64,000 nucleotides of DNA. Source: Actinoplanes subtropicus (GTDB lineage Bacteria; Actinomycetota; Actinomycetes; Mycobacteriales; Micromonosporaceae). Positions 42,597 through 52,096 of this stretch are shown here, in pieces (position 1 is the stretch's first letter; the number at the start of each line of letters is the position of its first letter). The notes under the pieces are model-generated. The model made no database searches and was not told the origin of the DNA. It saw nothing but the letters and a program-made list of their open reading frames with translations. The stretch spans positions 175,120 to 239,119 of the forward strand of contig NZ_JOJL01000006.1 of assembly GCF_000721705.1 (NCBI RefSeq). Direction: 5' to 3'. A program made the position numbers and the translations under genes.

Positions 42597-43526
42597 ATGA
42601 AGTACCGCAGAACGCTCACCTGTGGCCTCGTCGCGGCCGTCGCCGCCGGCGGGATCTGGGCCGGCATGTCGGTCAGCGAGGCGGCCACCACCGGCCTCGC
42701 GGTCCGCGGCGGCGCCCCGTACATCTACACCCCCGTCAGCGGCTCCAAGGACCCGGTCAAGGTCATGCAGGCGACCGGCGTCAAGGCGTTCACCATCGCC
42801 TTCATCCTGAACAAGGGCACCTGCACCCCGACCTGGGACTCGGGCACCCTCAACGACTCGAGCAAGCAGAAGATGATCAACGCGATCCGCGGCGCCGGCG
42901 GCGACGTGGTGGTGTCGTTCGGCGGCTACTCCGGCAACAAGCTCGGCAACTCGTGCTCCAACGAGACCAAGCTGGCCGCCGCGTACCAGAAGGTCATTGA
43001 TCTTTACAAGCTCAAGGCGATCGACATCGACCTGGAAGCGGGCGAGGTCAGCCAGTCGAAGAAGGTGCTCAAGGCGCTGAAGATCGTCAAGCAGAAGAAC
43101 GCCGGCATCTCGACCATCCTCACCCTCGGCACCGGCAAGAACGGGCTCGAGGGCGACGAGGCGGGCATCCCGGGCCAGGCGGCCGCCATCGGCTCGCCGG
43201 TCGACAACTGGACGATCATGCCGTTCGACTTCTCCGACAACGACTCCAGCCTCGACCACGGCAAGGCCACCGTCTCCGCCAGCGAGGGCCTGCACAAGCA
43301 GCTCAAGTCGGCCCTCGGCGGCTCCGACGCGAGCATCTACGCCAAGCAGGGCATCTCGTCGATGAACGGCCAGACCGACTCGAACGGCAACGTCACCGTC
43401 GCCAACTTCAAAACCATGCTTGCGTACGTGCAGCAGCACGGCCTGACCCGATTCACCTACTGGGAGCTCAGCCGGGACACCAGCAACCTGGACTACACCA
43501 AGGTGATCGGCAAGTTCCAGGGCTGA
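42597..43526 (+). CDS. Secreted GH18 chitinase-like protein
   Basis: A 309-residue exported single-domain GH18 protein. The signal peptide ends near ASEAA (residues 26-30). VVVSFGGYSG is the strand-3 motif. The catalytic region reads KAIDIDLEAGE: Asp143, Asp145 and the acid Glu147 are present, but the first Asp of DxxDxDxE is Lys140. The strand-6 and strand-8 motifs are MPFDFSDND and FTYWELSRD. No chitin-binding domain is attached. The start ATG follows GGAGGAAC. It probably hydrolyses chitin or related N-acetylglucosamine polymers. Confidence 0.85.
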   Translation: MKYRRTLTCGLVAAVAAGGIWAGMSVSEAATTGLAVRGGAPYIYTPVSGSKDPVKVMQATGVKAFTIAFILNKGTCTPTWDSGTLNDSSKQKMINAIRGAGGDVVVSFGGYSGNKLGNSCSNETKLAAAYQKVIDLYKLKAIDIDLEAGEVSQSKKVLKALKIVKQKNAGISTILTLGTGKNGLEGDEAGIPGQAAAIGSPVDNWTIMPFDFSDNDSSLDHGKATVSASEGLHKQLKSALGGSDASIYAKQGISSMNGQTDSNGNVTVANFKTMLAYVQQHGLTRFTYWELSRDTSNLDYTKVIGKFQG

Positions 43527-43537
43527 CGGCGAGGCGC

Positions 43538-43561
43538 AGCGGCCCGTGGCGGCGGGCCGCT
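43538..43561 (+). terminator. Hairpin terminator after the chitinase gene
   Basis: Stem AGCGGCCCG / CGGGCCGCT (9 bp) with a 6-nt loop, 12 bp after the stop. Confidence 0.6.
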
Positions 43562-43610
43562 TCAGCGCCACACCAGCGCGGCTTCAGCCGGCCGGTGTAA
43601 CGCTGTCACC

Positions 43611-44117
43611 ATGCAGAAGACTCAGCGCCACACTCGTCTCGTCGGGCTCGCGGCGGCGGCCGCGTTCCCGGCGGCCGCGCTGATCGCCGGCGCGCAGCCG
43701 GCCCAGGCGGCCGTTCCGCCGGTGCTCAGCAGCATCGCCATCGCACCGGCCGGCATCGCGCTCGGCAGCAGCGCGCAGGTCACCGCGACCGCCACCAACA
43801 CGACGGCCGGCCCCCTCAACGTGTCGATGGGCATCGACATCCCGGCGAAAGCGCACCCGACGCACGCCACCGGTACGAACGGGTGCACCCCCCGGCTCCT
43901 GGGCTCGATCACCTACTGCGGCGTCACCCTGCCGGCGGGCGCGAGCGCCACGCTCACCATCACCTCGACGCCGTCCGCCACCGGGAGCTACGACTTCACC
44001 TCGTACGGCCGGATAGCGATCACCGGCACCAACGACACCGCCACCGCCACCCTGACCGTCGCCCTGACGGCCGGCTCGGGCGGCGGCACCACGACGCTGC
44101 CCACCACCGTCTCCTAG
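43611..44117 (+). CDS. Small exported protein with Ig-like beta-sandwich pattern
   Basis: A 168-residue protein. The signal peptide ends around AQPAQAA (residues 27-33). The mature part is Thr/Ala-rich with alternating strands (LGSSAQVTATATNTTAG, LPAGASATLTITSTPSATG), the pattern of bacterial Ig-like/DUF11 adhesion-type domains. Two Cys (NGCTP and TYCGV) may pair. I do not recognise a specific family; it may be a cell-surface or matrix protein. It follows the chitinase terminator and so is probably expressed separately. Confidence 0.65.
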   Translation: MQKTQRHTRLVGLAAAAAFPAAALIAGAQPAQAAVPPVLSSIAIAPAGIALGSSAQVTATATNTTAGPLNVSMGIDIPAKAHPTHATGTNGCTPRLLGSITYCGVTLPAGASATLTITSTPSATGSYDFTSYGRIAITGTNDTATATLTVALTAGSGGGTTTLPTTVS

Positions 44118-44189
44118 AACGACCGGCCGAGACCGGCAGCGCGGCACGTTGCGGCCGGGTCCGGTTCCGCGCAGGACATTCGCGCACAG

Positions 44190-44370
44190 GAATGTTCGCG
44201 ACCGAAGTCACGACTCAGCGCGTTGACTTCGTGGTCGACGAGATCGACCGTCGCGACCTGCGCGACATCGTGCTGGTTGCGCACAGCTGGGCGGTTGTCC
44301 GGCCACCGGTGCCGCGTTCCACCCGGGCCGATCGCGTCGCGAAGGTCGTCTACCGCACCGCGGTCGTCGT
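44190..44370 (+). pseudogene. Alpha/beta hydrolase fragment with compensating frameshifts
   Basis: The frame from 44191 gives VDFVVDEIDRRDLRDIVLVA then HSW, the region around the nucleophile elbow of an esterase family. A 1-nt shift then restores GCPATGAAFH, and a second shift restores RADRVAKVVYRTAVV. Both ends of the gene are missing. It is a decayed relic. Confidence 0.6.
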
Positions 44371-44374
44371 ACGT

Positions 44375-44650
44375 CGCTGCGGCCGCCGGAAGTCGTCGAC
44401 GAAGTTGGGCGACGTGAATCCGGTCAAGGACGGCTCGAGCGCCGACCGTACGGCCTCGAGGTCCGGGGTGGTCTCCGCACCGGCCAGACCGACCCCGTAG
44501 TAGTGCAGCGGTGCGGTGAAACGGCCGAGTGCTCCACCGTCGGCCGAGGCGGCGGCGAACGCGCCGCTGAGCTGACGCAGTTCGAGCGCGATCAGGTTCG
44601 GCCCCGCCTCCAGGATCCGCGCCCAGTCGGCCTCACCGATCGGGATCAGG
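44375..44650 (-). pseudogene. C-terminal remnant of a BBE-type FAD oxidase
   Basis: On the minus strand an open frame reads ALELRQLSGAFAAASADGG, then LGRFTAPLHYYGVGLAG and FTSPNFVDDF. This matches the substrate-domain end of berberine-bridge-like oxidases. There is no start codon context or FAD domain. It runs into the 3' end of the quinone oxidoreductase gene. It appears to be a relic. Confidence 0.5.
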
Positions 44651-45590
44651 CGGCCGGGGCGACGATGACGGTCTTGCCGGGCAACGTCCCGGCGGCGGCC
44701 TGGGCGTGCACCGCCGCCAACTCCGCCAGCGGGACCCGCTGGGCGACCTCGACGCGCAGCTCACCGGTGCCGACGCGAGCGGCCAGGTCAGCGAGTTGAT
44801 CGGCGTCGCTGCGGACGAACAGGTCGATGCCGCGCACACCGCGCGCCTCGTCGGAGGGGGCCGGCATCCAGACGGTGGTGTTGACCAGGGTGCCGCCGTC
44901 CCGGATCAGCGTGAGCAGCGCGGCCAGCTGTTCCGGAGCGACCGGTGCGAGATTGAGGACGAGATCGACCGGCTCGGTCACCGCCGCGGTCACCTCCGTG
45001 GTGGTGTGGTCGATCACCTCGCCGGCGCCCGCCGCCTTGACCCGCTCGGCGCTGCGCGGCCCGGCCGTGGCGACCACCTCGGCACGGACTTCCTTGGCCA
45101 GCTGGACGGCGTATCCGCCCACCGCTCCCCCGGCGCCGTTGATCAGCACCCGCTGGCCGGCGGTCAGCTTGCCGTGGTCGAACAGCGCCTGCCAGGCGGT
45201 CAGACCGACCAGCGGCAACGCCGCCGCGTCGGCCAGCGGGATGTTCCGGGGTGCGCCGGTCAGGATCTCGGCCGGCGCGATCACATACTCCGCCGCCGCC
45301 CCGGGCCCGGTCATCGGCAGGAAACCGATGACCCGGTCGCCGACCGCGATGCCGGCCACGTCATCGCCGAGTGCGTCGACCGCGCCGGCGACGTCGATAC
45401 CGGGCGTGTGCGGCAGCTCGACCGGGATCGGGCCCTGCATGTAGCCGGCGCGGATGTTGCCGTCGACGCCGTTGAACGACGTCGCGGCGACCCGGATCCG
45501 GACCTGACCGGCGGCCGGGACAGGCACCGCCACGTCCCCGTAGCGCAGAACCTCGGGACCACCGAACTCGTGAAAACGTACTGCCTTCAT
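44646..45590 (-). CDS. NADP-dependent quinone oxidoreductase-like protein (zeta-crystallin MDR)
   Basis: A 314-residue medium-chain reductase without structural zinc Cys. MKAVRFHEFGGPEVLRYGDV is the typical start. PHTPGIDVAGAVDALGDDV and GDRVIGF follow, then the Rossmann loop LINGAGGAVGGYAVQLAKE. It is expected to reduce quinones or enones with NADPH. It faces away from the XRE regulator gene (same strand, 78 bp gap), which could control it. It is intact, although it is surrounded by relics. Confidence 0.9.
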   Translation of the reverse strand: MKAVRFHEFGGPEVLRYGDVAVPVPAAGQVRIRVAATSFNGVDGNIRAGYMQGPIPVELPHTPGIDVAGAVDALGDDVAGIAVGDRVIGFLPMTGPGAAAEYVIAPAEILTGAPRNIPLADAAALPLVGLTAWQALFDHGKLTAGQRVLINGAGGAVGGYAVQLAKEVRAEVVATAGPRSAERVKAAGAGEVIDHTTTEVTAAVTEPVDLVLNLAPVAPEQLAALLTLIRDGGTLVNTTVWMPAPSDEARGVRGIDLFVRSDADQLADLAARVGTGELRVEVAQRVPLAELAAVHAQAAAGTLPGKTVIVAPAA

Positions 45591-45668
45591 TGCTGCACCT
45601 GCTTCCGTGAACGCCGTCCATCTGGCGGTTGCTGGAGACGTCACCAAACTTCGCAGGTACCGGCGGGA

Positions 45669-46523
45669 TCAGCCTGGGCCAGGTAGGCCCACCTTGACGA
45701 TGGCCGGCTCCCCGGCGTCGCCGACGATCTCCGCGAGCCGCGCCGCGTCCGCCGACTGCGGCGCCGCGGTAAGCATCAACGCCGCCAAGTCATCGCCCGG
45801 GATGGCCAGCAGGCTGCCGACGAGGGTGAGCGAGCCGGCCTCCGGATGAATGAACTCGGCGCTGCTCTCGTAAGCCGCCACCGGCCGGGGCGTGCGCCAC
45901 AGGGTGTCGAACAGGCGGCTTCGGGTCCGCAACTCGTCGACCAGCGCGGCCAGCGAGGCATCGGCGGGGTAACGCAACAGCGCGCTCCTCAGCTGGGCCA
46001 CGAGGATCGTCTGATGATCGGTCGCATCGGCGGCGGACTGCTGGAAACGACTGAACGGATCGCAGAAGCTCCGCCAGGCGATGTTCCACTCCCACGGGTC
46101 CCCGGTCAGGTCCCAATGCCGCAGGGCCAGGAACGCGCTGTTCACGGCGATCAGATTCATCGCCGCGTCGGAGACGAACATCGGCGTGTCGGTGAACCGC
46201 TCCAGCAGCCGCATCGCACCCGGACCGACCTCGGTCGGCACCTGCCCGTCCGCGGCGGCGTACCCGGCCAGCGCGCTGAGCCGCTCGTAATCCGCCCGCC
46301 CGACCCGCAACGCCCGGGCGATGGCCTTCACCACCCCGGCCGACGGATGGCTGCGCCCCTGCTCCAGGCGGCGCACGTAATCCGCGGACATCCCCGCGAG
46401 CTCGCCGAGTTCCTCCCGCCGCAACCCGCGCACCCGCCGGCGACCGACCGGCAGCCCGACAGCCGCAGGGGCCGTACTCTCCCGCAACTGGCGCACCGCG
46501 GCGCCGAACTCATCACGCTCCAC
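45669..46523 (-). CDS. XRE-family regulator with MmyB-like ligand domain
   Basis: A 284-residue regulator. The HTH at residues 28-75 includes RGLRREELGELAGMSADYVRRLEQGRSHPS. A C-terminal MmyB-like, PAS-related domain (residues 105-275) includes TPMFVSDAAMNLIAVNSAF and DPWEWNIAWRSFCDPF. GTG 46523 is the start. Such regulators often sit next to short-chain or medium-chain oxidoreductase genes they control; here the quinone oxidoreductase lies directly downstream, so they may form one unit. Confidence 0.88.
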   Translation of the reverse strand: MERDEFGAAVRQLRESTAPAAVGLPVGRRRVRGLRREELGELAGMSADYVRRLEQGRSHPSAGVVKAIARALRVGRADYERLSALAGYAAADGQVPTEVGPGAMRLLERFTDTPMFVSDAAMNLIAVNSAFLALRHWDLTGDPWEWNIAWRSFCDPFSRFQQSAADATDHQTILVAQLRSALLRYPADASLAALVDELRTRSRLFDTLWRTPRPVAAYESSAEFIHPEAGSLTLVGSLLAIPGDDLAALMLTAAPQSADAARLAEIVGDAGEPAIVKVGLPGPG

Positions 46524-47002
46524 GGGCCAAGTGTGCCGGGACCGCCCAGACAAAGCAGCTGGTACGGCGGCCACCGTTGGTGAGGTGACCTCGGATCCCG
46601 CGGTACGAGGACGGCCACCGCATGATGGTCTGTGCGTGGTGGACGCGACATTCCACCCTGCGGTGGCCGAGGGCCGGTCGTCAGTTCGGGAGGACCGGGT
46701 TGGTCGAGGAGCCTGGTGTCCGGCTCCGGCCAGGCGCCGTCGCACGGCATCACGCCGGCGCTGAGCTGACCGTAGATCCGCTCCGCGTGCCGGCGGACGT
46801 CGCCGGCGGATATCGGCTTCGAAGCTGGGTGACGACATGTCATCAAGACCGGGCACGCCACTCGTTCGTGACGGTCGAACCGATCGGGCTACCCCCGCAG
46901 AGCACCCACCTCAGGGCGACTGACCTGTGCCTTTACGCCCGGCATCATCGGCCGCATGACGTCCTGTGTATCCGGCGCCGACCGTGCGCACCCCTGACGG
47001 GC
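46524..47002. other. Intergenic region; possible relic of a short conserved protein
   Basis: No intact gene is seen. On the minus strand, about 46690-46861, an open frame contains ISAGDVRRHAERIYGQLSAG followed by MPCDGAWPEP. This resembles the core of a short bacterial hypothetical family (pattern DVR-HA-I-L-G-MPCDGAWP). The usual C-terminal LFRRWI segment is missing or out of frame. It is called a possible remnant only. Confidence 0.35.
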
Positions 47003-47757
47003 ATGGCTTGGCTGATGACGGTCGCGGCGGGGGCGGCCGCCGCCTGGGGAGTGTCCGACTTCCTCGCGGGGGCGCTCGCCCGGCGCATTCCGGTGCTGAC
47101 CATCCTGATCGGCTCGCAGGTCGCCGCGATGCTGCTGACCCTGCCGGTGGCCGCGGTCCGCGGGGTGCCGCCGCCGGGAGACGCACGGCTGTGGCTGGGC
47201 GTCGCGGCCGGCGTGGCCGGGATGCCGGCGATGGGCCTGCTTTACCGGGCGATGCGGGACGGCTCGCCCGCCCTGGTGGCGCCGGTCGCCGCGGTCGCCG
47301 CCCTGGTTCCGGTCGGGTGGGGGCTGCTGCACGGCGACCGGCTCGACGTCGTCGCCGGGCTGGGCGTGGTGACCGGTCTGCTGGGCGGCACGATGGCCGG
47401 CTGGCCGGTCCCGGGATCGGTCGCCGCTCGCCGCGGCCGGCGGTCGGCGAACCTGTGCGGGCTCGGCGCCGCGCTGGGGCTCGGCGTCTACTTCGTCCTG
47501 CTGCACGAGGCCGGCGCGGCGGACGAGTTCTGGGCCCTCGCGTCGGCCCGGATCACCGAGGGGCTGGCCGCGCTGGCCCTGGCGGTGGCGCTCGGCCGCT
47601 GCGACCGGACGCTGCTGCGCGCCCCGATCGTGGCGGTCGGTGCCACGGACGCGCTCGCCGACGCGGCGTTCATCGCGGCGGCCGCGTCGGCTCTCACGCC
47701 CGCGTCCGTGGTGGCGTCCCTCTACCCGGCCGTCACGCTTCTGCTGAACCGGTCACT

Positions 47758-48664
<907 letters not shown>

Positions 48665-48755
48665 CTCCTTCGTCCGCCTGGGGAGTTGGGTTGGCTCCGG
48701 AAGATCTTCAGCGCACGATTTCCCCGGCCGGGACGCTCTGCCGGCGGGCGGCTCT

Positions 48756-48930
48756 CGTCGGATGCTGATGGGGCCGCGGTGGAACCCTTCGGACGTGGCC
48801 GCGGTGGCCGCCGGGGTGTTCGACGGGGTGGAGCAGATGGAGCTGCCGCGGCTGAACGGGCCGACGTTTGATCAGGTGCTGGTGGGCGGGCGCCCGGTCG
48901 GCGTTTCGACCGGCCGGGCGCTCAGCCTTA
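48756..48930 (+). pseudogene. Aminomethyltransferase/THF-dependent O-demethylase-like fragment
   Basis: The frame reads GPRWNPSDVAAVAAGVFDGV, MELPRLNGPTFDQVL and GGRPVGVSTGRALS. This matches an internal segment of GcvT-fold methyltransferases of the DesA/LigM (vanillate or syringate O-demethylase) type, in which WNPxDV and VGxS are conserved. It is cut short at the 3' end of the slipin gene and lacks the N-terminus. Family assignment is from memory of the motif pattern. Confidence 0.5.
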
Positions 48931-49737
48931 CTCCGCCGTCACTGCGTCGGCGTGCTTGTCGAAGCCGATGTAGAGGCGGGCGGCGGCGTTGGCGCCGAGC
49001 GCGCCCAGCGTCTCCAGCTCGCGCAGCCGCAGCAGGGCCGGGTGCTGCGCGTACGCCTCAGCGGCCGCGGCCAGCCGGCGCAGCGCGTCCACCTCGGCGT
49101 CGGCGCGGATCCGCTTCGCCTCGGCGTCGGCCTCCGCGGCCCGGCGGGTCGACTCGGCCTTCGAGGTCGCCTCCAGCGCCTCCCGCTCGGTGCGGGTGCG
49201 GGCCTCGACCATCTGCGCCTCGGCGACCCGCTGCGCGGTCAGCACCCGGTTCATGATCTCCTGCAGGTTGCCCGGGAAGACCAGGTCCTTCACGTCGGCC
49301 CGGATGATCTGCACGCCGTAGCCCGCCGAGACGGTCTCCACGTCCCGCAGGATGTCCTCGCTGAGCTGGTTACGGTTGGTCAGGATGGCCTCGAGCGCCA
49401 TCGACGCCAGCGACCGCCGCGCGGCCAGTTGCACGTCGCTGTAGATCCGGTCGCCGTAGTCGGCCACCCGCTCGACGGCGGCCCGCGGGTCGACCACCCG
49501 GAAGTGCGTGACAATGTTGACCCGCACGGCCACCTTGTCGGCCGTGAGGATCTCCTGCCCCTTGATGGTGAGCTCCCGCTCCCGCACGTCGATCGGCACG
49601 ATGACGACGCGCGGCACCCGCCGCACGCGCCGCTTGGGCAACTCATAGCGACCCGGCTCGAGCACCTGCTCGAAGCGGCCGTCGGAGTAACGCAGGCCAC
49701 GGAATCCGCTCTGAACGATCACCTCGGTCTTGGACAC
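48928..49737 (-). CDS. SPFH/Band 7 (slipin/stomatin-like) protein
   Basis: A 269-residue protein. GTG 49737 has AGGTG 8 nt upstream. A short N-terminus without a clear membrane helix precedes the Band 7 domain (residues 15-180: VPIDVRERELTIKGQEILTA, VRVNIVTHFRVVDPRAAVER, LTNRNQLSEDIL, VQIIRADVKDLVFP). A long Ala/Glu/Arg coiled coil (190-240) and LGANAAARLYIGFDK end follow. SPFH proteins form membrane rings; without an N-terminal hydrophobic segment this one may be peripheral. Confidence 0.88.
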   Translation of the reverse strand: MSKTEVIVQSGFRGLRYSDGRFEQVLEPGRYELPKRRVRRVPRVVIVPIDVRERELTIKGQEILTADKVAVRVNIVTHFRVVDPRAAVERVADYGDRIYSDVQLAARRSLASMALEAILTNRNQLSEDILRDVETVSAGYGVQIIRADVKDLVFPGNLQEIMNRVLTAQRVAEAQMVEARTRTEREALEATSKAESTRRAAEADAEAKRIRADAEVDALRRLAAAAEAYAQHPALLRLRELETLGALGANAAARLYIGFDKHADAVTAE

Positions 49738-50419
49738 TGATTCACCTCGTTGCTTCGTGGGCGCGCATGGGGCGGCCCACCGATGTAGGGGTGGCCCCGG
49801 AGCGGATCCGATGGGAAGGATCGGTCGCCGAGAAGGCACCGGATCAGCGTGGTTGGATCGCCAATGCATCCGGTACGTGAGCGCGTACTTCTGAAGCCGC
49901 CGGGGCCGTGATCAGGATGGCGCAGGGGCGGTGGGGGTCACAACGCAATATCGGGGTGGCTTTGTCCGCGGCGCTGCCCGCTCGGTCGTGCCCTGCCCGC
50001 TCGCCCATCGTGCCGCTCGTCGCGCTGGCGTCGTGCCCGCTCTGCTCGCCATGGCCCTGCGCCCCTGCCTACTCACCGTTGCGCCTGCCCGTCGCGGTGA
50101 CGTCGTGGCCCGGGTCTGCTCCTCACGGCCCGGCACCCCTGCCCACGCACCCACCGTGGCGCCCGTCGCGGTGACGTCGTGGCCCGGCTCTGCTCCCCAC
50201 GGCCCGGCACCCCTGCCCACGCACTCTTCACACCGCCCATTGATGTTGGGTGGGTTGGGCTGGGCCGGCAGCGGCTAATCATCCTCCAGCTAGGTGGATT
50301 ATGTCCCGGTGGGATTGAATCGATTTCATTCCGCAACGCCAATTTGCCGGCCCAGGTTGGCATGATCCAATGGTTGTTCGGGCTTACCGCCTCGCTCTTT
50401 TCGGTGAGATAATTTCGGG
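49738..50419. repeat. Long intergenic region with 74-bp direct repeat
   Basis: No credible gene. A direct repeat starts GTCGCGGTGACGTCGTGGCC at 50091 and again at 50165 (period 74). Shorter related pieces (CGTGCCGCTCGTCGC, CTGCCCACGC) occur around. The final 130 bp are AT-richer and include GATAAT (50408-50413), a -10 box for the downstream gene. Confidence 0.6.
50408..50413 (+). promoter_or_regulatory. -10 box (GATAAT), probable leaderless promoter
   Basis: GATAAT ends 6 bp before the GTG start codon at 50420, so transcription would begin at or near the start codon. A weak -35 candidate TTACCG lies about 18 bp upstream. There is no Shine-Dalgarno sequence before the GTG. Confidence 0.5.
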
Positions 50420-51442
50420 GTGGGACAGCTACGGTTATTCTCCAGATCCGAACTCGCCGGAATGCGCGATCGCACCAAGTCGCGCCGCTATTCTGAGGAG
50501 GCTGAGCGCTTTCGCGAGCAACACGCCCGACACCGCGAGTGGGGCCTCCGCCAGCGCCATGGCCTAAAGCTGTGGCGCCTACGCCGCGAGCGCGCCGAGG
50601 CAGCAGCCCTGACCACTCCCGAGCCCACCCACGCAACCACCCAACCGCCCACGCCACCAGAGCAGCCCGCGCGCGCAACCACCCGACCACCCGCCCCGCC
50701 AAAGCAGCCCACCCAGGCCGAGCATGTCATCGCCCAGCCTGAGCAGCCACGGCATCCCGCGCCCGCGCCGACGGCAAGCCTCGCAGTCAAGCAGCCACCC
50801 AGCCGCACGCCCCCGCCCGCGCAAGCCCCGGCGGCCAACTTCCCAGCCGGACAGCCGCCGAGCCGCACGCGCGACCTCCCCGCCGACCAGCCACCCAGAC
50901 GCACGTCCACGCCAAACGCCCACGCGAGCCCCGCGCCCAGCATCCCCGCGGAGCAGCCACACAGCCGCACACCCCCGCCCGCGCAAGCCCCGGCGGCCAA
51001 CTTCCCAGCCGAACAGCCGCCGAGCCGCACGCGCGACCTCCCCGCCGAGCAACCACCCAGCCGCACGTCCGCGCCGACGCCCGCGCCCGCGCAAGCCCCG
51101 GCGGCCAACTTCCCAGCCGAACGGCCGCCGAGCCGCACACCCACGCCCACGCAAGCCCCGCGCCCAGCATCCCCGCGAAGCAGCCACCCAGCCGCACGCC
51201 CACGCCTGCGCCGGTCGCAAGCCCCGCGCGCCACCCATCCGCCGCGCTCCAACCCACCACGGCGCGGCGTCCAAAACAACGGTCGAGCGACAATTCATCA
51301 CCGGGCTCGCCATTCGTTTCCCGGCATATTCCGAGCGAGCTTCCGCGGCGACCTCCACCATTTCCAGAGCCTACCACCAATCGCCACCGACCACGAATCA
51401 GAAACGGGCGCCGCCCGCGAAAGGACGCACCCTCGGAATTGA
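50420..51442 (+). CDS. Pro-rich repeat protein with conserved basic N-terminus
   Basis: A 340-residue protein. The N-terminal 60 residues (VGQLRLFSRSELAGMRDRTK, then a helical Arg/Glu-rich stretch FREQHARHREWGLRQRH) look like a conserved actinobacterial domain of unknown function. From residue 70 the chain is a Pro/Ala/Thr/Arg-rich disordered tail with near-repeats of PPSRTPPPAQAPAANFPA, encoded by DNA repeats near 50801, 50963 and 51083. The C-terminal 60 residues lose the pattern. The tail is extremely G/C-rich and its length may vary. Function unknown; I infer a cytosolic, intrinsically disordered protein. Confidence 0.55.
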   Translation: MGQLRLFSRSELAGMRDRTKSRRYSEEAERFREQHARHREWGLRQRHGLKLWRLRRERAEAAALTTPEPTHATTQPPTPPEQPARATTRPPAPPKQPTQAEHVIAQPEQPRHPAPAPTASLAVKQPPSRTPPPAQAPAANFPAGQPPSRTRDLPADQPPRRTSTPNAHASPAPSIPAEQPHSRTPPPAQAPAANFPAEQPPSRTRDLPAEQPPSRTSAPTPAPAQAPAANFPAERPPSRTPTPTQAPRPASPRSSHPAARPRLRRSQAPRATHPPRSNPPRRGVQNNGRATIHHRARHSFPGIFRASFRGDLHHFQSLPPIATDHESETGAARERTHPRN

Positions 51443-52096
51443 CTACAAAGCCGCGATCACCGAGGGGATTTGGGGGAAGGAGTCCACCGCTGCGGTGACG
51501 TGGCGGGGGTCGAATTCGTGAAGGGCGCGGACGCCGCTCTGGAGGCAGGCGATGAAGGGGATTCCGGCGCCGCCGGCGGCCAGCGCGTCGCCTGGGGAGT
51601 CGCCTACGTAGACGCACTGGGGTGGCTTCAGGCCCGTTTCGGACAGTAGCTCGTCGAAGACTCGGGGGTCGGGCTTGCGGAAGCGGGTATTGCCCTGGTG
51701 GTAGGCGGCGGTTACCCGGGTGGCCAGGGCGTGGTCGGGTGCGAGGAGGTGGCGTACTTCCGGCTCGGCTCGGGAGGTCAGGAGCATGACTGTTCGGCCC
51801 TGGCGGAGCAGGTGGTCCAGGGTGGCCAGGTTCTCGGGTGGGATCACGTCCAGGCGACCCGAAGCCACGTAGCGCTGGTGGGCGGGCGGGAACAGGGCCG
51901 CGAAGCGGGTCACGTCCACGCCGGGTGAGCGGTGGGTGATGGCCGACAGCAAGGGCTCGCCCCAGGTGGCCAGGTGCAGGGCGCGGGGCATCGGTGGGCG
52001 GCCCAGCTGGGTCAGCACCTCGTTCTCCAGGTGGAACGAGGCCTCCTCGGTCAGGCACAGGGTGTCGTCTACGTCAATGATCACTGCGCGGATCAT
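51443..52096 (-). CDS. HAD-superfamily phosphatase
   Basis: A 217-residue HAD enzyme. Motif I is IIDVDDTLC (the nucleophile is the first Asp of DVDDT), motif II VMLLTSR, motif III Lys in RKPDPRVF, and motif IV VYVGDSPGDALAA. The helical cap lies between residues 15 and 90, as in subfamily I (phosphoglycolate phosphatase/beta-phosphoglucomutase type). The reaction is hydrolysis of a small phosphomonoester. The start overlaps the end of the APC permease gene by 23 bp, so they form an operon. Convergent with and abutting the Pro-rich gene. Confidence 0.87.
   Translation of the reverse strand: MIRAVIIDVDDTLCLTEEASFHLENEVLTQLGRPPMPRALHLATWGEPLLSAITHRSPGVDVTRFAALFPPAHQRYVASGRLDVIPPENLATLDHLLRQGRTVMLLTSRAEPEVRHLLAPDHALATRVTAAYHQGNTRFRKPDPRVFDELLSETGLKPPQCVYVGDSPGDALAAGGAGIPFIACLQSGVRALHEFDPRHVTAAVDSFPQIPSVIAAL

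Noticed and set aside
44223..44500. Small plus-strand proteins in the relic region
   Set aside because: They are frame alternatives of the shifted hydrolase fragment, with no complete domain.
46328..46861. A complete 177-residue minus-strand protein
   Set aside because: Only the first third resembles a known family; the rest is a shadow of the XRE regulator gene, so only a relic is reported.
50488..51361. Minus-strand Gly/Arg/Cys-rich proteins opposite the Pro-rich gene
   Set aside because: The conserved N-terminal domain lies only in the plus-strand frame; the others are repeats read in antisense.
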